Counted from the stretch's first letter, positions 11,561 through 23,200 are shown. The stretch is 64,000 bases of DNA from Hygrocybe punicea (GCA_963556145.1 OY744461.1:2294001-2358000); one strand, 5' to 3'. Notes: generated by a model from the letters alone, not told the origin. Made by a program: numbers and translations.

Positions 11561-12620
11561 GCTTCAGCCAACCCATGCTTCTCCGAACATGGAACCCTCG
11601 GCCAAGCCATCTGCCCTGGAGAAAGATATTGGTCGGCCGAGCTAAGCCAGCCCACTTGGAGTGGGAATTGTCCATCTCGGCTGACCCATGTATCATGGAA
11701 AAGATATGCTGAAAGGGCTCCTTATACTAGCATAGTTGCTGCATCAGGAAAATTACAAGCCCTTTTTTTGCACCTTGGAGGCTCTTGACCTTTTTTGAAA
11801 CCTCTTGACATTTTTTCTGAGGTTTTTTTCATCTTTTTTAACAACTTCTGCTACCTTATGGCACTTTGAGTCACTTGGAAATATTTACTACATAATATCC
11901 CTTGCACACCTTTTCACCCTTTTCGACTTTTTCCCACCTTTTCAAACTTGGATTACTTTGACTCCTTTAGCACTTTGCTTACTTGTTGGTCCTTTACAAT
12001 TAATCACTTTACTTGTCTTACCACTTTTGACCTTATGACCTTGGATCACTTTTGACCTTTGATGCTTTTTCTTCTTTTTTTCTACTTTTCCCATCTTTTT
12101 CAAAAGTGAATTACTTTGAAAAAGGATACCTCTTGTCCCAAGACAAAGAGCTTTTTTAAGCCAGGTCCATTTCTTGAAAAAGTTGTTTTGTCTTTGGAAA
12201 AGAAGAATCTCTTGAAAGCTTTTCCATATCTTTTGTGGTTTGTTAGCCTTTTTTTACAGGTTATTTAAATACTTCTGAATGAATACTTTCAGTTTCAAAA
12301 TAAATTGTGTACAGTATAAATTTGAATCTTCAATAATTTCAGTAAATGTCCTGTTATTGAAGAAGTACTGTAAAATTGTCAATCAACACTGGTAATGTGT
12401 CATGATTGTTGAATACTGGTGCAACAATATGATAACAATATGTAGTATACCCTCCCAATAAATTCAACATACTTCAGTATGGTACTGTGCACCCTGTGTG
12501 GCCAGCCTGTCTGCAAGGTGGAATTTGGGTGCTGGGGCCTTGCACCGGCCTTCAGCCATACGTGGGCCTCTTCGGCGTCTGGGTGTCTCGATGCATCCGC
12601 ATTGAACCGGACAACTTCCA

Positions 12621-12845
12621 CCTCATGAGAGAGCCGCGCACGTCAATTGACGTGGCCGGCATCTTCGCGAGGTGGGATTGGGGTGCCCTGCCCTGCCCTG
12701 CGTTTACTGCATCTGACCTCGCGAGAGACCCACGCACGTCAGTTGATGTGGCCGGTGTCTTCGCGAGGTGCCCTGCAGTCAATCCATCTGACCTGGCGAG
12801 AGACCGGCGCACGTCAGTTGATGTGGCCAGCGTCTTCGCAAGGTG
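12621..12845. repeat. Three copies of the nested palindromic repeat
   Basis: Units lie at about 12621-12673, 12717-12770 and 12792-12845. Each has CTCGCGAG-like sequence at one end, TTCGCGAGG-like sequence at the other and a central dyad. In the first unit the core CACGTCAATTGACGTG is a perfect 16-bp palindrome. The block is CpG-rich, unlike the decayed copy at 1526-1578. Confidence 0.75.
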
Positions 12846-13796
12846 GCGAAACGCGCACGTATGACGCATGTGTTTTGCCTCGGTTGCGTCCGCGGTGCCG
12901 GCACACCTCAACGCGAGGTGGGTTTGTGGTGCTTTGGCCTGTCCTGGCGAAACACACGTGTTGAACGCGTGTGTTCTGGTGGTGGTAATGGTGGTGGTGG
13001 CGCGGTGCCGCGTTCTTCAGTGAGAAGAATAAAATCAATGGAAAAAATTAATGGAAAACATACCATGAAGCAGCGGGGGTGGATGCACCACCCCCTGCCA
13101 CTCGTTCCGTCTCGTTGATTCGCCCACTCCGTTCATTTGCGTGTGCGCGCATCTTGGTTTGCCATGGGGCTTGTTAACTTGTTGGCGCGTCCGATGTGGC
13201 GTTGATTGTTGCCGTCGTGGTTGTGGCCATCATGGTGGCAATCGTTGTTGTCGTTGTCATTGTTGTTGTCGTTGTCGTGGTGGTGGTGGTGGCCGTAGAC
13301 CTGCAATTTGCTTGTTAGTGTCGAATAAAATAAAATAAAATGAAATAAAAAAGTACACGGGCGTAAGAGTACCGCACGTACCGGGGCCGCACCACTCTTG
13401 GTCTTGCTTGCCATCATCATCGTTTGCATTGGCGTCATCCTATAAAGGTCAGTACCCTCAGTCACGAAAACACTAAGTCAAACTTACCGAAAATGGCAAA
13501 CGTGATGATGTTTGGCGCTCCATTTTGCCAAACTTCGCCAAATGGTCCATGCGCGACCTCAAAACATATATAAGTCATGCATGCATTTACTTGAGCGAGG
13601 CGTATCATTCACTTCAATTTCGTTAATACTGAGTTACTTGATATGTCATGAGTTGTTAGTAAATATAGTTGTAGTAAAGTTACTATATAATCAATTAAAT
13701 ATATTTTTAATCTATTAATTATTAATAATTGATATTGTTCTTGACAATTTGTTGCGCGAAAAAGGCTGCCTTTTACAAGGAGCAAAAGGTCCCAAG
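12846..13796. other. CpG-rich repeat continuation; no gene supported
   Basis: A further palindrome of the type ACACACGTGT...ACGCGTGTGT lies at about 12950-12975. A GCAGCGGGGGTGG...CCACCCCCTGC hairpin lies near 13070-13098, and GTT/GTC triplet-like runs near 13230-13290. The hairpin and its flank resemble 46840-46890. Sequence beyond 13590 is AT-rich. Confidence 0.5.
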
Positions 13797-14080
13797 TAGT
13801 GAATGACACGGGTTTTTGAACCCGCACGGGTTAGGACCCGTGGGTAATGCGGGTACGGGTACGGGTTGAGATTCCCGTACCCGCCAGCTTCAAAACGAGC
13901 CTGGGATCATCCAAAACGGTTAAGAACTGAGAGAGATATGCTCAAAACAATGATTTGACCATATCTCAGTCAATTCTTGTCCGTTTTGGATGATTCCGGG
14001 CTTGTTTTGAAGCTAAAACCCGGCGGATTACGGGTACGGGTTGGCAGCGTGCATCCGCGATAAACCCGTGTCATTCACTA
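13797..14080. mobile_element. Non-autonomous hAT-like foldback MITE, copy 2
   Basis: Perfect 19-bp terminal inverted repeats (TAGTGAATGACACGGGTTT and its inverse) are flanked by a perfect 8-bp target duplication, GTCCCAAG, at 13789-13796 and 14081-14088. The 284-bp interior is a hairpin containing CCAAAACGGTTAAG and its inverse plus GGGTACGGGT runs, the same design as the element at 3278-3599. An 8-bp duplication is the hallmark of hAT transposases, which must act in trans as nothing is encoded. Perfect ends suggest a recent insertion. Confidence 0.88.
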
Positions 14081-14090
14081 GTCCCAAGCA

Positions 14091-14285
14091 CCTTTTCCAA
14101 GAAAGTGACCTGGCTTAGATAAGGTCAAACTCTTGGAAAAAGAGGTCAAAAGGAGGAAAAAAAAGGAAGGGAAAAGAATCAAAAGCTCTTCTTTTCTTTT
14201 CCTTTTCCCTTCCTTTTTTTTCTCCTTTGACCTCTTTTTCCAAGAGTTTGACCTTTTCTAAGCCGGGTCACTTTCTTGGAAAAGG
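14091..14285. repeat. Near-perfect 195-bp palindrome
   Basis: Arms of about 85 bp (CCTTTTCCAAGAAAGTGACC at the left, its inverse at the right) meet at about 14188. They are purine-rich on one side and pyrimidine-rich on the other. Three bp lie between it and the target duplication of the MITE on its left. Confidence 0.8.
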
Positions 14286-14388
14286 TGCTACCTCTTGGAA
14301 AAGGTGGACCTCGTGGGACCTTTTGCACCTTTTGCACCTTGTAAAAGGTGCAAAAGGTGCAAAAAAAGGGCTTGTAATTTTCCTGATG

Positions 14389-15104
14389 TGGAGTACTCCC
14401 CAGCTTGATATTACATTTGGTTGAGCATAAAACTGTGTGATCCTGATCTCTTACAGGACTTTCTACAAATCCACCATGGAATAAAAATACTAAATAAAAT
14501 ACATTATCCATTGGGGGTAAACCCCTCCAGATGCCTATGAATAACCTAACCTACGCAAAACTGATTAGTCTTGTAAAATCTGCATTATTTAGGCATTAAA
14601 AAGATGGGAAGAATATAAGAAAGGTTCTTACTTAGGAGATAAGGTGGTCCTGTAGAACAGGATGTCTCCTCCCCAAGTAGATAAAATGCTAGTGAAACTG
14701 AAAAATGGGATACTCCAAAGGTGAGATGAAGGGAGAGGCACATGGACTCTTGTGTGGCATGATTGGACTATAGTAAAGCAACTTTAGAAACAGGTAATAT
14801 TCAGGAACTAAGCATGGGCCTTATAAAATAGATGATTTCACACATTAACAATCCATATAGTATTTCATGAATTATTTACAAAATGCATATATTGATGACT
14901 GCTAAGATTACTAAAACTGGTAATAATAACATCTCCGGGGTCCTTGGTCGAGCTGGTCAGTCTGTCGAGAATTTTGAGCTGATCAGTCCCTGTTGCCATA
15001 CTTTTGAGCTGATCAGTCCCTGTTGCCATACATTTCGCATCGACTTCTTTTCATTTCCAAAGACCGGAAAAAATTTGGCGGAAGTCACCGTAAGGTTTCT
15101 TTGA
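14389..15104. other. No gene seen; 30-bp tandem pair
   Basis: AT-rich sequence without supported genes. A 30-bp unit containing TTTTGAGCTGATCAGTCCCT is repeated twice head to tail at 14971-15030, with a TGATCA palindrome in each copy. Confidence 0.55.
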
Positions 15105-15768
15105 GCTCTCCCCCTTTTTTACCGTCATGCTGCAGACTTTGGCCCAGCATTGCCATAGCTTCTGGGTGCCGCTCCCACAACGAAGCGTATACGCCTTTAC
15201 CTGCTGTCATACCCAACTTATGCATCCCTCCCACCAAGACATTCTCCCACCTTGTTAGCCGTCTGAAAATTAGCAATTCCATTTGTGCCCCCTTGCAGCA
15301 GGATAGCATGGATATCCTTGTACGCCTTCAAGGTGATCGCGTTCGCTTCTGGGCGGTGAGCTTCAACAACAACTTCCGGCATTGTCAAATATCGAGTCAA
15401 GAAAGATGCCTGCTCCCAGAACCCAAGCGGCATACGCTTTGGCGGCTTTGCGCAAATACCGAAAGGCTTCGTTCGGACTTGTGAGCTCGGAGAAAATATT
15501 AAAGTTTTGGAGGGGAAATAATAGTATGCATAAACTGGAATTTGACTCCTCATGAACCACAAAACAAAAAATGTTACTTACCTCCAATGAACGCAACGCT
15601 TCCACCCACGACACCAGCTGCCATATACGAGAAAAACTGTATCTCAGGCCTGGCACCCGTGTGCACCTGCCGAACCCTGCTGGGCAAGTGTAGCGGTGGC
15701 CGGAAGGGATGTTGATAGAATGGTCTGGACGAGACCAGCCTCAGGCGGGTGAGGGTGGCTTGAGGCAT
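15105..15768 (-). pseudogene. Broken mitochondrial LEA-like protein gene
   Basis: The start at 15768 gives an Arg-rich, acid-free leader of about 40 residues, typical of a mitochondrial targeting sequence. A Gly/Ala/Val-rich segment follows, probably a membrane helix, and then a GTAAGT donor near 15585. Downstream exons show an EAFRYLRKAAKAYA-like stretch, an AHRPEANAI stretch and an ERHPEAMAMLG stretch in the correct order, but in three different frames. The two frame changes (near 15375 and 15270) have no canonical introns. These segments resemble fungal LEA-domain mitochondrial proteins; that assignment is by memory of the family. Either the gene is dead or the sequence has indel errors. 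Confidence 0.5.
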
Positions 15769-16880
15769 ATATATGTTACTGGGGCGAGCACTAGCAGAAT
15801 CGATAGAAATGTGGAAAAATCGTTGCCAGCCACTAAGCTAGGTCCCTTTGCGTAGAGAAGGGGACTCTTGTGAGCCAAAAGTTCATGTCCCAATACGATA
15901 TCGATGACCGAGCCTCGTCAACGATGAGAACAGTCTCAAGTTGAGAATGCTCTTGTTCAGATGATAGTCACGTTCTCCACCCACCACTGGCACGCGGCAG
16001 AGTCTCGTCCGTTGGTTACGCAAATGCTTGCAGAATGTAGTCGAAAGGAGCTTAGAAAGTTGTCCTAGGCTGGGATACCGCGAACCTGAATAATATCAAA
16101 GGCTTTCAACTGCTCGATCGACCTGAAAAATATCTGCTTGGTATTGTTGGAAGATGGACACTGTTTCCCTTCGCGAAGTGTACGGAGCGGTATTTTCGTC
16201 ATAGAAACAAAAAATAAACCATGGAACGCAACTCACATTCTTGGGCTCATTGTGACTTCGAGGGATCGTGATGAGATCACAGAAGGGAATTAGAGTGCAA
16301 AAAAAACAGGACACCAGCAGAGAGGGAATGACGAATAACAAAAAGACATGGCACGTCGACAGGAACGGCGTAGGCAACAAGGAAACACCACCGTCAGAAA
16401 AGGAGTAAACAGAACATTGATTAGCCCGCTCGTTCTCTGATGATATTCAGGTGGATGTGGTGGAAACTTGAAAGCCCGTCGACCCTGTCTTCATAACGCT
16501 CCTCCTCTTCGCAAATGATTGGATATCTTCGGATCGTACACGTTGGATCATCGCCGGTTCAGTTCTTCAAGCTGCCAAACACACCTGTAATGATTACGCT
16601 CAGCGGCTTTGGATGGCTCACCTTCAAAAGCTTTAGGTTGAACGGCGCTAAGAGCAGGCTCGCTTCTTTTTGCACAGCGAACGGTGTCGGTGTCGCACGT
16701 GTCGCCGCGGTGCCGCCACCGCCATTTCCCGACAAGGCCTTGCCATGGACATCGAGTACTGCTTATTTTTGTTCTGCTTCAAGTTTTTCTCAGGCACTAC
16801 TTGTCGTTCGTTGTCAAGATCTCTGCCTTGTTGTGTTGGTCGAACCATAGCCTCCGACCGATGTCGTAGCATACCGAAGG
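15769..16880. other. No gene supported
   Basis: Several frames of 60-110 codons occur on both strands, for example 16096-16380 minus and 16515-16850 plus, but none has a recognisable domain or convincing splice context. The sequence is not CpG-poor, so it may be ordinary intergenic DNA. Confidence 0.45.
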
Positions 16881-16947
16881 TATATTAAAGCCTGCCTCGT
16901 GCACACAGGACCCTTTTCTTACACCTCACCGTCCCTTTACCCAACCC
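16881..16947 (+). promoter_or_regulatory. TATA box and pyrimidine-rich leader
   Basis: TATATTAAAG at 16881-16890 is followed by a C/T-rich stretch just before the ATG at 16948, a common arrangement for basidiomycete start sites. It supports the choice of start for the DUF6699 gene. Confidence 0.55.
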
Positions 16948-18161
16948 ATGGCTCGTTATCCGTGGCCAGCAAACGCCGGCCCCTATCGGACAATCGACAG
17001 CCTGCAACGTCCTTGGGTTGATTCGCCAGTCATACCCTTACTTGACCTGAACCTTCGCTCGTTGCACCCCAGGCAACGCCACGTTGTGCCGACGGAGGCA
17101 GCGTATCTTCAGAGAAATACAACTGAGATGATGAGGAATCGCAGCATAGGCGAACTTACCAGGAAAGGATGGTTCTGGGGATGGCTCAAGACGTTTCTCG
17201 GTTTGTTTACATTCCGCAAATGCAAGCTTTGCTTTTCATGCTTGATCTAGACCTAAAATGCAACCGTTCGTCAAGTTATCCAAATCAGATGGCCGGCACA
17301 AGTCATAGATTGCAGCCCTCGGACTGGAAAGCGTTCGCATATTGGTCGCGCCCGATCGTCAATGATGTGACCGTTGACAACACAAGTAAGTCCAATTGCA
17401 GGCATGACGCAAACGAATGTATTCTTAACCGCCCAAATCACCTGATGTACACAGCGCAGAGCCTGCCAGTGATACCACTCGCCGCAGTCGATCCTCAACA
17501 AGTCTTTCGTAGTCTTCGAGGTCCTCATAACTCGCCGCATCCTGAACGTTGGGTACCCGGTCTCCAACACCCTTCCTTGCCCCGCCGCCCTCCATTGTGG
17601 AGCAGCCCACAACCTGACCATCCTCTTCCCTTTCCTTGGGAGTGTCAACTCAACCCTTTCCTGGAGCATAGGTTCATCGGTACTGCTCCACTTTATTTCG
17701 ACATTGGACGCACAACGAATGGTATCCTGTTCGCAGAACCCGAAGCTACCATACCTTTAGAGGAGGGGGATCACGCACAACCAGCCACTTATCCATTTTT
17801 GACTCACATGGAAATCCTTGCAGTGGCTGACGACTCGTCGCCTACCTTTCCCTGGCCTATCGTAGTATGCAATCCGAGAGGAATTACATGCCAGAATGTG
17901 TTCGAGAAAATATATCATAATTTCCAGGAGCATGTGACGCAGGAGGAGTATTACGGCTGGTCGTCGAGACGACAGGAACAGTGTTCAAGAGCATATTATA
18001 CCCGTGTGCGGGCAGCGAATGCCTGGAATCCCGAGTTATCGCCTCCATTAAATGATGGATTGCGCCGCATTGACTACATGGGCGACAGGGTTATGTTTAG
18101 AGGCTTGGAGCCCTCCCCAAATGGAGAGGCGTCGTGGATCATGTTCGTAGGTCCGGCCTAG
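16948..18161 (+). CDS. DUF6699 domain protein (divergent, three exons)
   Basis: Exons 16948-17200, 17251-17385 and 17455-18161 join in phase to about 364 residues. Intron 2 has GTAAGT, a CTTAAC branch and CAG; intron 1 (GTTTGT...TAG) is inferred from the required frame change. The last 120 residues match the DUF6699 pattern: a PFLTHMEIL strand, FPWPIVV, a helix-rich middle, then LRRIDYMGDRVMFRGL near the C terminus. Function of DUF6699 is unknown. This copy is longer than the others in the window because of a proline-rich N-terminal half that contains a weak echo of itself (IDSLQRPWVDSPVIPL and SLPVIPLAAVDP). No signal peptide or membrane helix. It converges on the next gene with a 339-bp gap. 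Confidence 0.72.
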
Positions 18162-18500
18162 ACCGCGAGCACTGTATAGTCCAAATCTTATACCTTGATA
18201 CCCCTGCTTCAACTTAATACCCTTATCGCTTTGTTTATGGCCATCGTGAGATTGTAATTATTACAGGGTGTGTTATATTGAGGATACAGTGAAAAAAAAT
18301 TAAAGAATAAATGCTATATAACCCATGAAAGAGAAGCTTCGAAGGGTGTAGGTATAAAATCGAGGCTACAGCCAAACCATCTTCCTCGAGAAAGATATGT
18401 CCCCTTCGCCGGATAGCCATAAACTTGAAATCATTATCGAGATCCCAACGAGTATCTGGCATAGGTCGAAGAAATGAGAGACGATGACACGGAGCTCCGG

Positions 18501-19187
18501 TCATGACACGTTGAGGACCCAGACATCTGGCAAGCTCGTGCTGCAGGACAGCCCCATGAACCGGGTCCTCCCCATGAAGAAATCAACTCGCTTTACGCCA
18601 CTCCGTTTCTCTTCCGCGTACGCCCTTTGGTCTGCAACACGCCGATACCTGTGCTCATAAGCAGCTTTCACCCGACGCTGCGCATCATGTGATGGGAGTG
18701 TGTGGTATTCACGCGAGGTGATGTTGGCACGTAGTGTGACGTATAGTGCATTGAGAACATCGGAGATGGTAACATATGCACCAGGTCGTGATGATGATAC
18801 TGGAATGGACCAGGGGAGATGTGGAGAGATGATGGTCAGATAGGGCACTGGTGGAACAGTTGCGATTTCGGACATTGCTTTTGTGGAGAGAACATAACGA
18901 TGCGACGTGGTTACCGAGGTGGGAGGGCTGGATATGTCGTAAACAATCTCCGGACGGTGAGAGAATTCGAGTAGTCGGTTGATGCGCACAGGCTGCATGC
19001 GAAAAGCCTTGTAGGGTTGAGGATGAGATGGATAAGAATAGGGTAAGTTGGTAAAATAGGGGGATGGCGGTGTCTCTGGACCGGAAGACGACGAGAGGGA
19101 GGAGCCGGAGAACGAGGAAGGCGTGAGGAGCTCTGGTGAGTAAACAAGTTTCGTTCTGGCAAACCGTACTTGTTTTTCTGGCATCAC
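18501..19187 (-). CDS. DUF6699 domain protein
   Basis: Single-exon frame of 228 residues (start MMPEKQVRFA; either Met possible). It has the common layout of this fungal family: a short KQVRFA..LVYSP N terminus, a Ser/Pro-rich linker, then the DUF6699 region with LPWSIPV, VTISDVLNALY, RVKAAYEHRYRRVAD, GVKRVDFFMGRTRFMGLS and a terminal DVWVLNV. The function is not known. It is closest to the copies at 43769 and 45182 and lies tail-to-tail with the divergent copy at 16948. Confidence is high for a real gene, moderate for expression. Confidence 0.85.
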   Translation of the reverse strand: MMPEKQVRFARTKLVYSPELLTPSSFSGSSLSSSSGPETPPSPYFTNLPYSYPSHPQPYKAFRMQPVRINRLLEFSHRPEIVYDISSPPTSVTTSHRYVLSTKAMSEIATVPPVPYLTIISPHLPWSIPVSSSRPGAYVTISDVLNALYVTLRANITSREYHTLPSHDAQRRVKAAYEHRYRRVADQRAYAEEKRSGVKRVDFFMGRTRFMGLSCSTSLPDVWVLNVS

Positions 19188-20256
19188 TCGCGACGAACGA
19201 CCCAGAAGACGGTCAATGAAGGAGAAAAGACGTGTAAATGTTGATGAAAAGCGACGAGGAGGTCGAGTTCTGGAGAGATATCCGCGGTGGAAGGAGGACT
19301 TTAATTCTGGGTGTTGATGACGGCGGTACAGGGTAAAAAGGTGAATGGATGTAGGGCCCGACCCAATGTGTATATATAGGCAACATTATTTGTGTGCACT
19401 TGTAGTGCGCAGCCTCCCAATGTATAAACCGGAATTGCTTCGGGACCGCCTCCTTATCCGGATGTGTTGGACGAAAATGGCTGTGAACTACCAAATTGGG
19501 AATCGTGAGACGTTATTGTTTTTCTAGATCCTCGATTCTAAACTCGTGCAAACATAGATTAACAAAGCACAGCATGACCAGAAGGTGAAGACTCGACGTA
19601 GCCGCAGGAGGAACATCTAATACGGTTGGGACCCAGTTGGCACAGACCAAAAGAGTAAAATGTGCATTGAGAAACGGAGGATTCACACACCACATGCGGA
19701 ACCACATATTGTCACAGCCCGAATGACAAAAGTAAGCGCTGCACACAGCACAGCGCTTATGGGGCGGGATTGCTAAAACAGGGACCACTCCCAGATCTTG
19801 CTTGTTATCTTGATCTTGTGGCCAGCCCAACCCAGAACATCGCTATGTGCGCCCAAGAATCATTAAGACATTGGCCCAGCACAGGTATGCACAATGCTTC
19901 GGAACTTGATGCAAAACAACATGCCAGAGAGGGTTGTTGAAATGTCAATCCTTGATCATCTAGGTGTCAAATCTAAGCGTATTTGTGGAGCGCAGCGGCT
20001 TATCCGCGGTATGAAGGGTTATTCCTTAAGACCGTTAAGACCGTTCAACATTCTATGACCGTCTTAAGACCGAAGGACCGATTCCAAAGCACGTGAGCTT
20101 GTGAGCGTACGCCCGGAAACGCCTGCTCTTGCGTTCAAGCTGCCCGTGCGGAAATAAATGAGAAACAAACGAGGAGTGCATCACATTAGACTATTTAATA
20201 TATGAAGGACATGTCAAGCTCTTCAGAACATATACCTAACTGTAGCAAACAAAATA
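19188..20256. other. Promoter region and sequence without supported genes
   Basis: The upstream region of the DUF6699 gene includes a TATATATA box near 19370 (for the minus strand, about 180 bp before the start). A minus-strand frame at 19513-19830 (105 residues, with CAVCSAYFCHSGC) has no clear homology. Repeated AAGACCGTTAAGACCGTT around 20028-20075 is a small direct/inverted repeat and might mark an end of the adjacent transposon. Confidence 0.4.
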
Positions 20257-23200
20257 TCAGTCAATGTTGTTGCCCTCCCGAAGACAGTCGATCCTGAGGT
20301 AGCGCGTGCCATCAAAGTCGACGAGAAGCTCGGAAGGTGTCGATGAAGGCATCTCCAAGTCAAAAAGCTTGAATAGAACGCGTTTGCCAACATAAACGAC
20401 ACGTCGATTCAAAAGCTTCCCAAACGCCTCATATTCCATCGCGAGATCACCTCCATTGCCCTTTTCAACTACAAACTTTTCATAAACATCGCGGATGGTG
20501 GTCAAAAATTGCAGCGGATTGAACTTAGTGCCCATTTCGAATATTCCTTGTGGTTGAGGCCAGTCCGGAGCTGTGTCTGATTTTAGTACTTGTTTGACAC
20601 CATCGGAACAGTACCCTTTCTTGTGGTTCTCTGGCGAGCCTGAGGGACCGGGGTACATAATAGTGCGGCACCGAGAACAAGTGGCCGCTTTGCGCTGAAG
20701 ATTGGTTAGCAGTATATCTATTCGATGCTAATGTGGTGCGTACTACTTTCCCAATTTGCTCCACCTTGACCAAAGGCACCACAGCGCAATGCTTCTTCCA
20801 GAACGTATCTGTTTTACTTGTCGTAGCTAAAGCTTAGAGTAAGCATCGAGTTTCTGAGCTAACGATTAAAATAGACTTACAAGTGAAGTTATTCTTAATA
20901 ATCCGGTCAGAAATTTTTAACTCAACCTCCCCTAGCAGATCGACAAGCGCTTTTGGATTCTTCTTGATTGTCGGTTGGTTTCTTGTCAGATTTAAGGCCT
21001 CAAGACGTGTGTTGTAGTCCCGTGTAGCTGCTACCCACTTTCGCGAAGTCATATTGAAAGATGCCCACCCGTTCTCAGCACGCATATCCATGAATAGGTA
21101 AAATTCCTCGCTTTCCTTAATGGTCATTGCCCGGATATCTGATTGCGTAGCGATGGAGAGTAGTCGCTCTGATCGAGTGAGTTTCTGTGAGTCTGGTAGC
21201 TTCAGTGGCACAGTGATTGCCGCTAACGATGGATTAGCTCCCGCAAGTGTTGCCGCATTGGAGACGTTGATGGGAGCTTTGGCGTGCTGCACTAGGGATA
21301 ATGCTGGATGCCGGGATTGGGGTTTGAAGAAAGCATCCAGACTGCCTTTTGTCGCTGGGGGAATGAGAGTCTATGTTCCGCTGGTAAGTTTCGCTTCTGA
21401 GAATTTGACATGAACACTCACCTCGGACTGCAAATCTTCTAACATGCGTGGTTTCTTGGGGACAAGGTCACGGTCCAGCTGAGCATCGGCAGTTGCTTGA
21501 TCTATTCCACGTTTCGATGTAGGCCTCGTGGTTGTGTCAATCGAGCTGTTCTCGGTAAGGTCCTATTGTATTATTTGGTTGTCGTCATTCAACAACTTGA
21601 TGTAGTGCGAGACTCACAAATGCGGACCTCACTGACACATGGCCAGACCTAGGAACGTGGCCCACATCCTCACCATCAACTGCTTCTCTGATACAAGCGA
21701 TATTCACATCTGTGGCCTGAGCTTGCTGTGTTGATCCATTCCTTGCATGCTGGGAAGATCGAGAGGCATCAGATCAACAAGAACAATGATCGGAAACATC
21801 AAACTTACATTGAGGTCAATATCGAGCATTTGGAGAGCCGGTTCGTTATCCACAGACAAATCTTCATAATTGTCCTCGCTTTTGATCTCCAGCAGACCAC
21901 CAAAGGTTTCTATGTATCTCGAATTTACAATACCGAAGACCTCGTTGCTGTCTACAACCCGCAGCTCTGGGAATGGCGCAAAATTTGTTGTCGACATCTT
22001 CCCATTCTTTAACATGGAATTCCAAGTGAGCGCAACATAATTAACAAGGTGAATGTGGTGTGATCCAAATGTTGACGCAATAAATGGTGCAGGTTTCTTT
22101 TGGGCAGATCCAATGCGGATGTTCCGGCGAAGAACGAAGTCGTGCGCCAATGCCTCGAAGACTTCAAGACCACTAGCAAAGGAGCGTTGAATCGAATTCC
22201 AACCCTTATGTGAACCTTCAATGCGACTACCATCTGATGAGATATCTTGTCGGGTTCTGGCTAAACAGCCTTTCTGTATGTGGTGTTGTTGCTCGGCGTG
22301 TGTCTGCATGATATTTAGCTGCACCTTAAATTCAGGCAACACAATTACACGAACCTTTGCAGCCGCAGTTGACCAAACGCCTCCTTGCAATGCCCACTTC
22401 TCAAATGCAGCGCTTAGTTGTTTCGCTTGCTCGTCCTTGGTTTGGTATTCAGCACTAACCCCCTTTGCAGCTCGTGTCTTCAGGATTGCATCAATGATGT
22501 CTTTTGCTACAGCATTTCGGTATGGATTCTTGACACCGTTTATAATGACGTTGAGATATCTAATTGCTTATGTGAGTACAACCTTCTGATTGGTTGATTA
22601 TTTATGGCATTGTCGTGTTTGCGAGACACGGCAATACCATAGATAATTTAACACTTGAGTTAGTCATTTATTAGACGCACCTCATCAAGAAGTGGTAAAC
22701 ATCGAGGACAACATGGGTTCCAGGTATTGCTTTCAAGATTGCATCCCGGACATGACAGCAGTTATCAACAACAACCATTTCTGGTGGTGGTATACCAAGT
22801 ATTTCATAGCGTCGTTTATATCCCTCAAGCATTTCTGTTGTTTCATCTGCTGAGCAGCTTAGGCACAGATGCTAACCGAGTTTGTCAGAATCGTTAGAAC
22901 CTAGAACAAGCCTGCGACGTACCCAGCTCACGATTTCATTGATCTCATTGATGGAACTGAGTATGCCACCTCTCATCACTTTTGTTCGTTTTTTCTGCTT
23001 ATCTACGATTGTAGCCTTTCCGGCAACTCGAAATGTGTTGTCAAGAGACAAGCATGTTCCTAGGCAAACAAGTAAGCTCCACACACACAGCACCTTGCCG
23101 AAGAGTATTAGATACCGGTAAGTGTCCGCAAGTATTCGCTAGACTCTGCCTTTCTCGTTTGCTTACTAAATTCGAGGAAGACATCTGTTATCATGTCATC

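Larger units (their letters stand above)
8244..11725 (-). repeat. Right arm of the giant inverted repeat
   Basis: Reverse complement of 3601-7611 under the rule p pairs with 15855-p as far as about 11020. The minisatellite is then shorter by about 500 bp, and the outer 100 bp (to about 11725) still align to the left arm with substitutions. Inner sequence looks identical, including all frames compared. Different minisatellite length and a diverged edge argue against a simple copied contig, but the gap at the centre leaves that open. Confidence 0.93.
11742..14388. mobile_element. Candidate element bounded by 35-bp inverted ends
   Basis: 11742-11776 begins CATCAGGAAAATTACAAGCC, and 14354-14388 is its perfect reverse complement. 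Both ends run on into TTTTTGCACC/GGTGCAAAAA sequence. Between them lie CTTTTGACC-type low-complexity DNA (11780-12240), an AT-rich stretch to 12480 without genes, CpG-rich palindromic repeats and a later MITE insertion. No transposase frame is visible and I see no target duplication, so class is undetermined. Confidence 0.45.
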
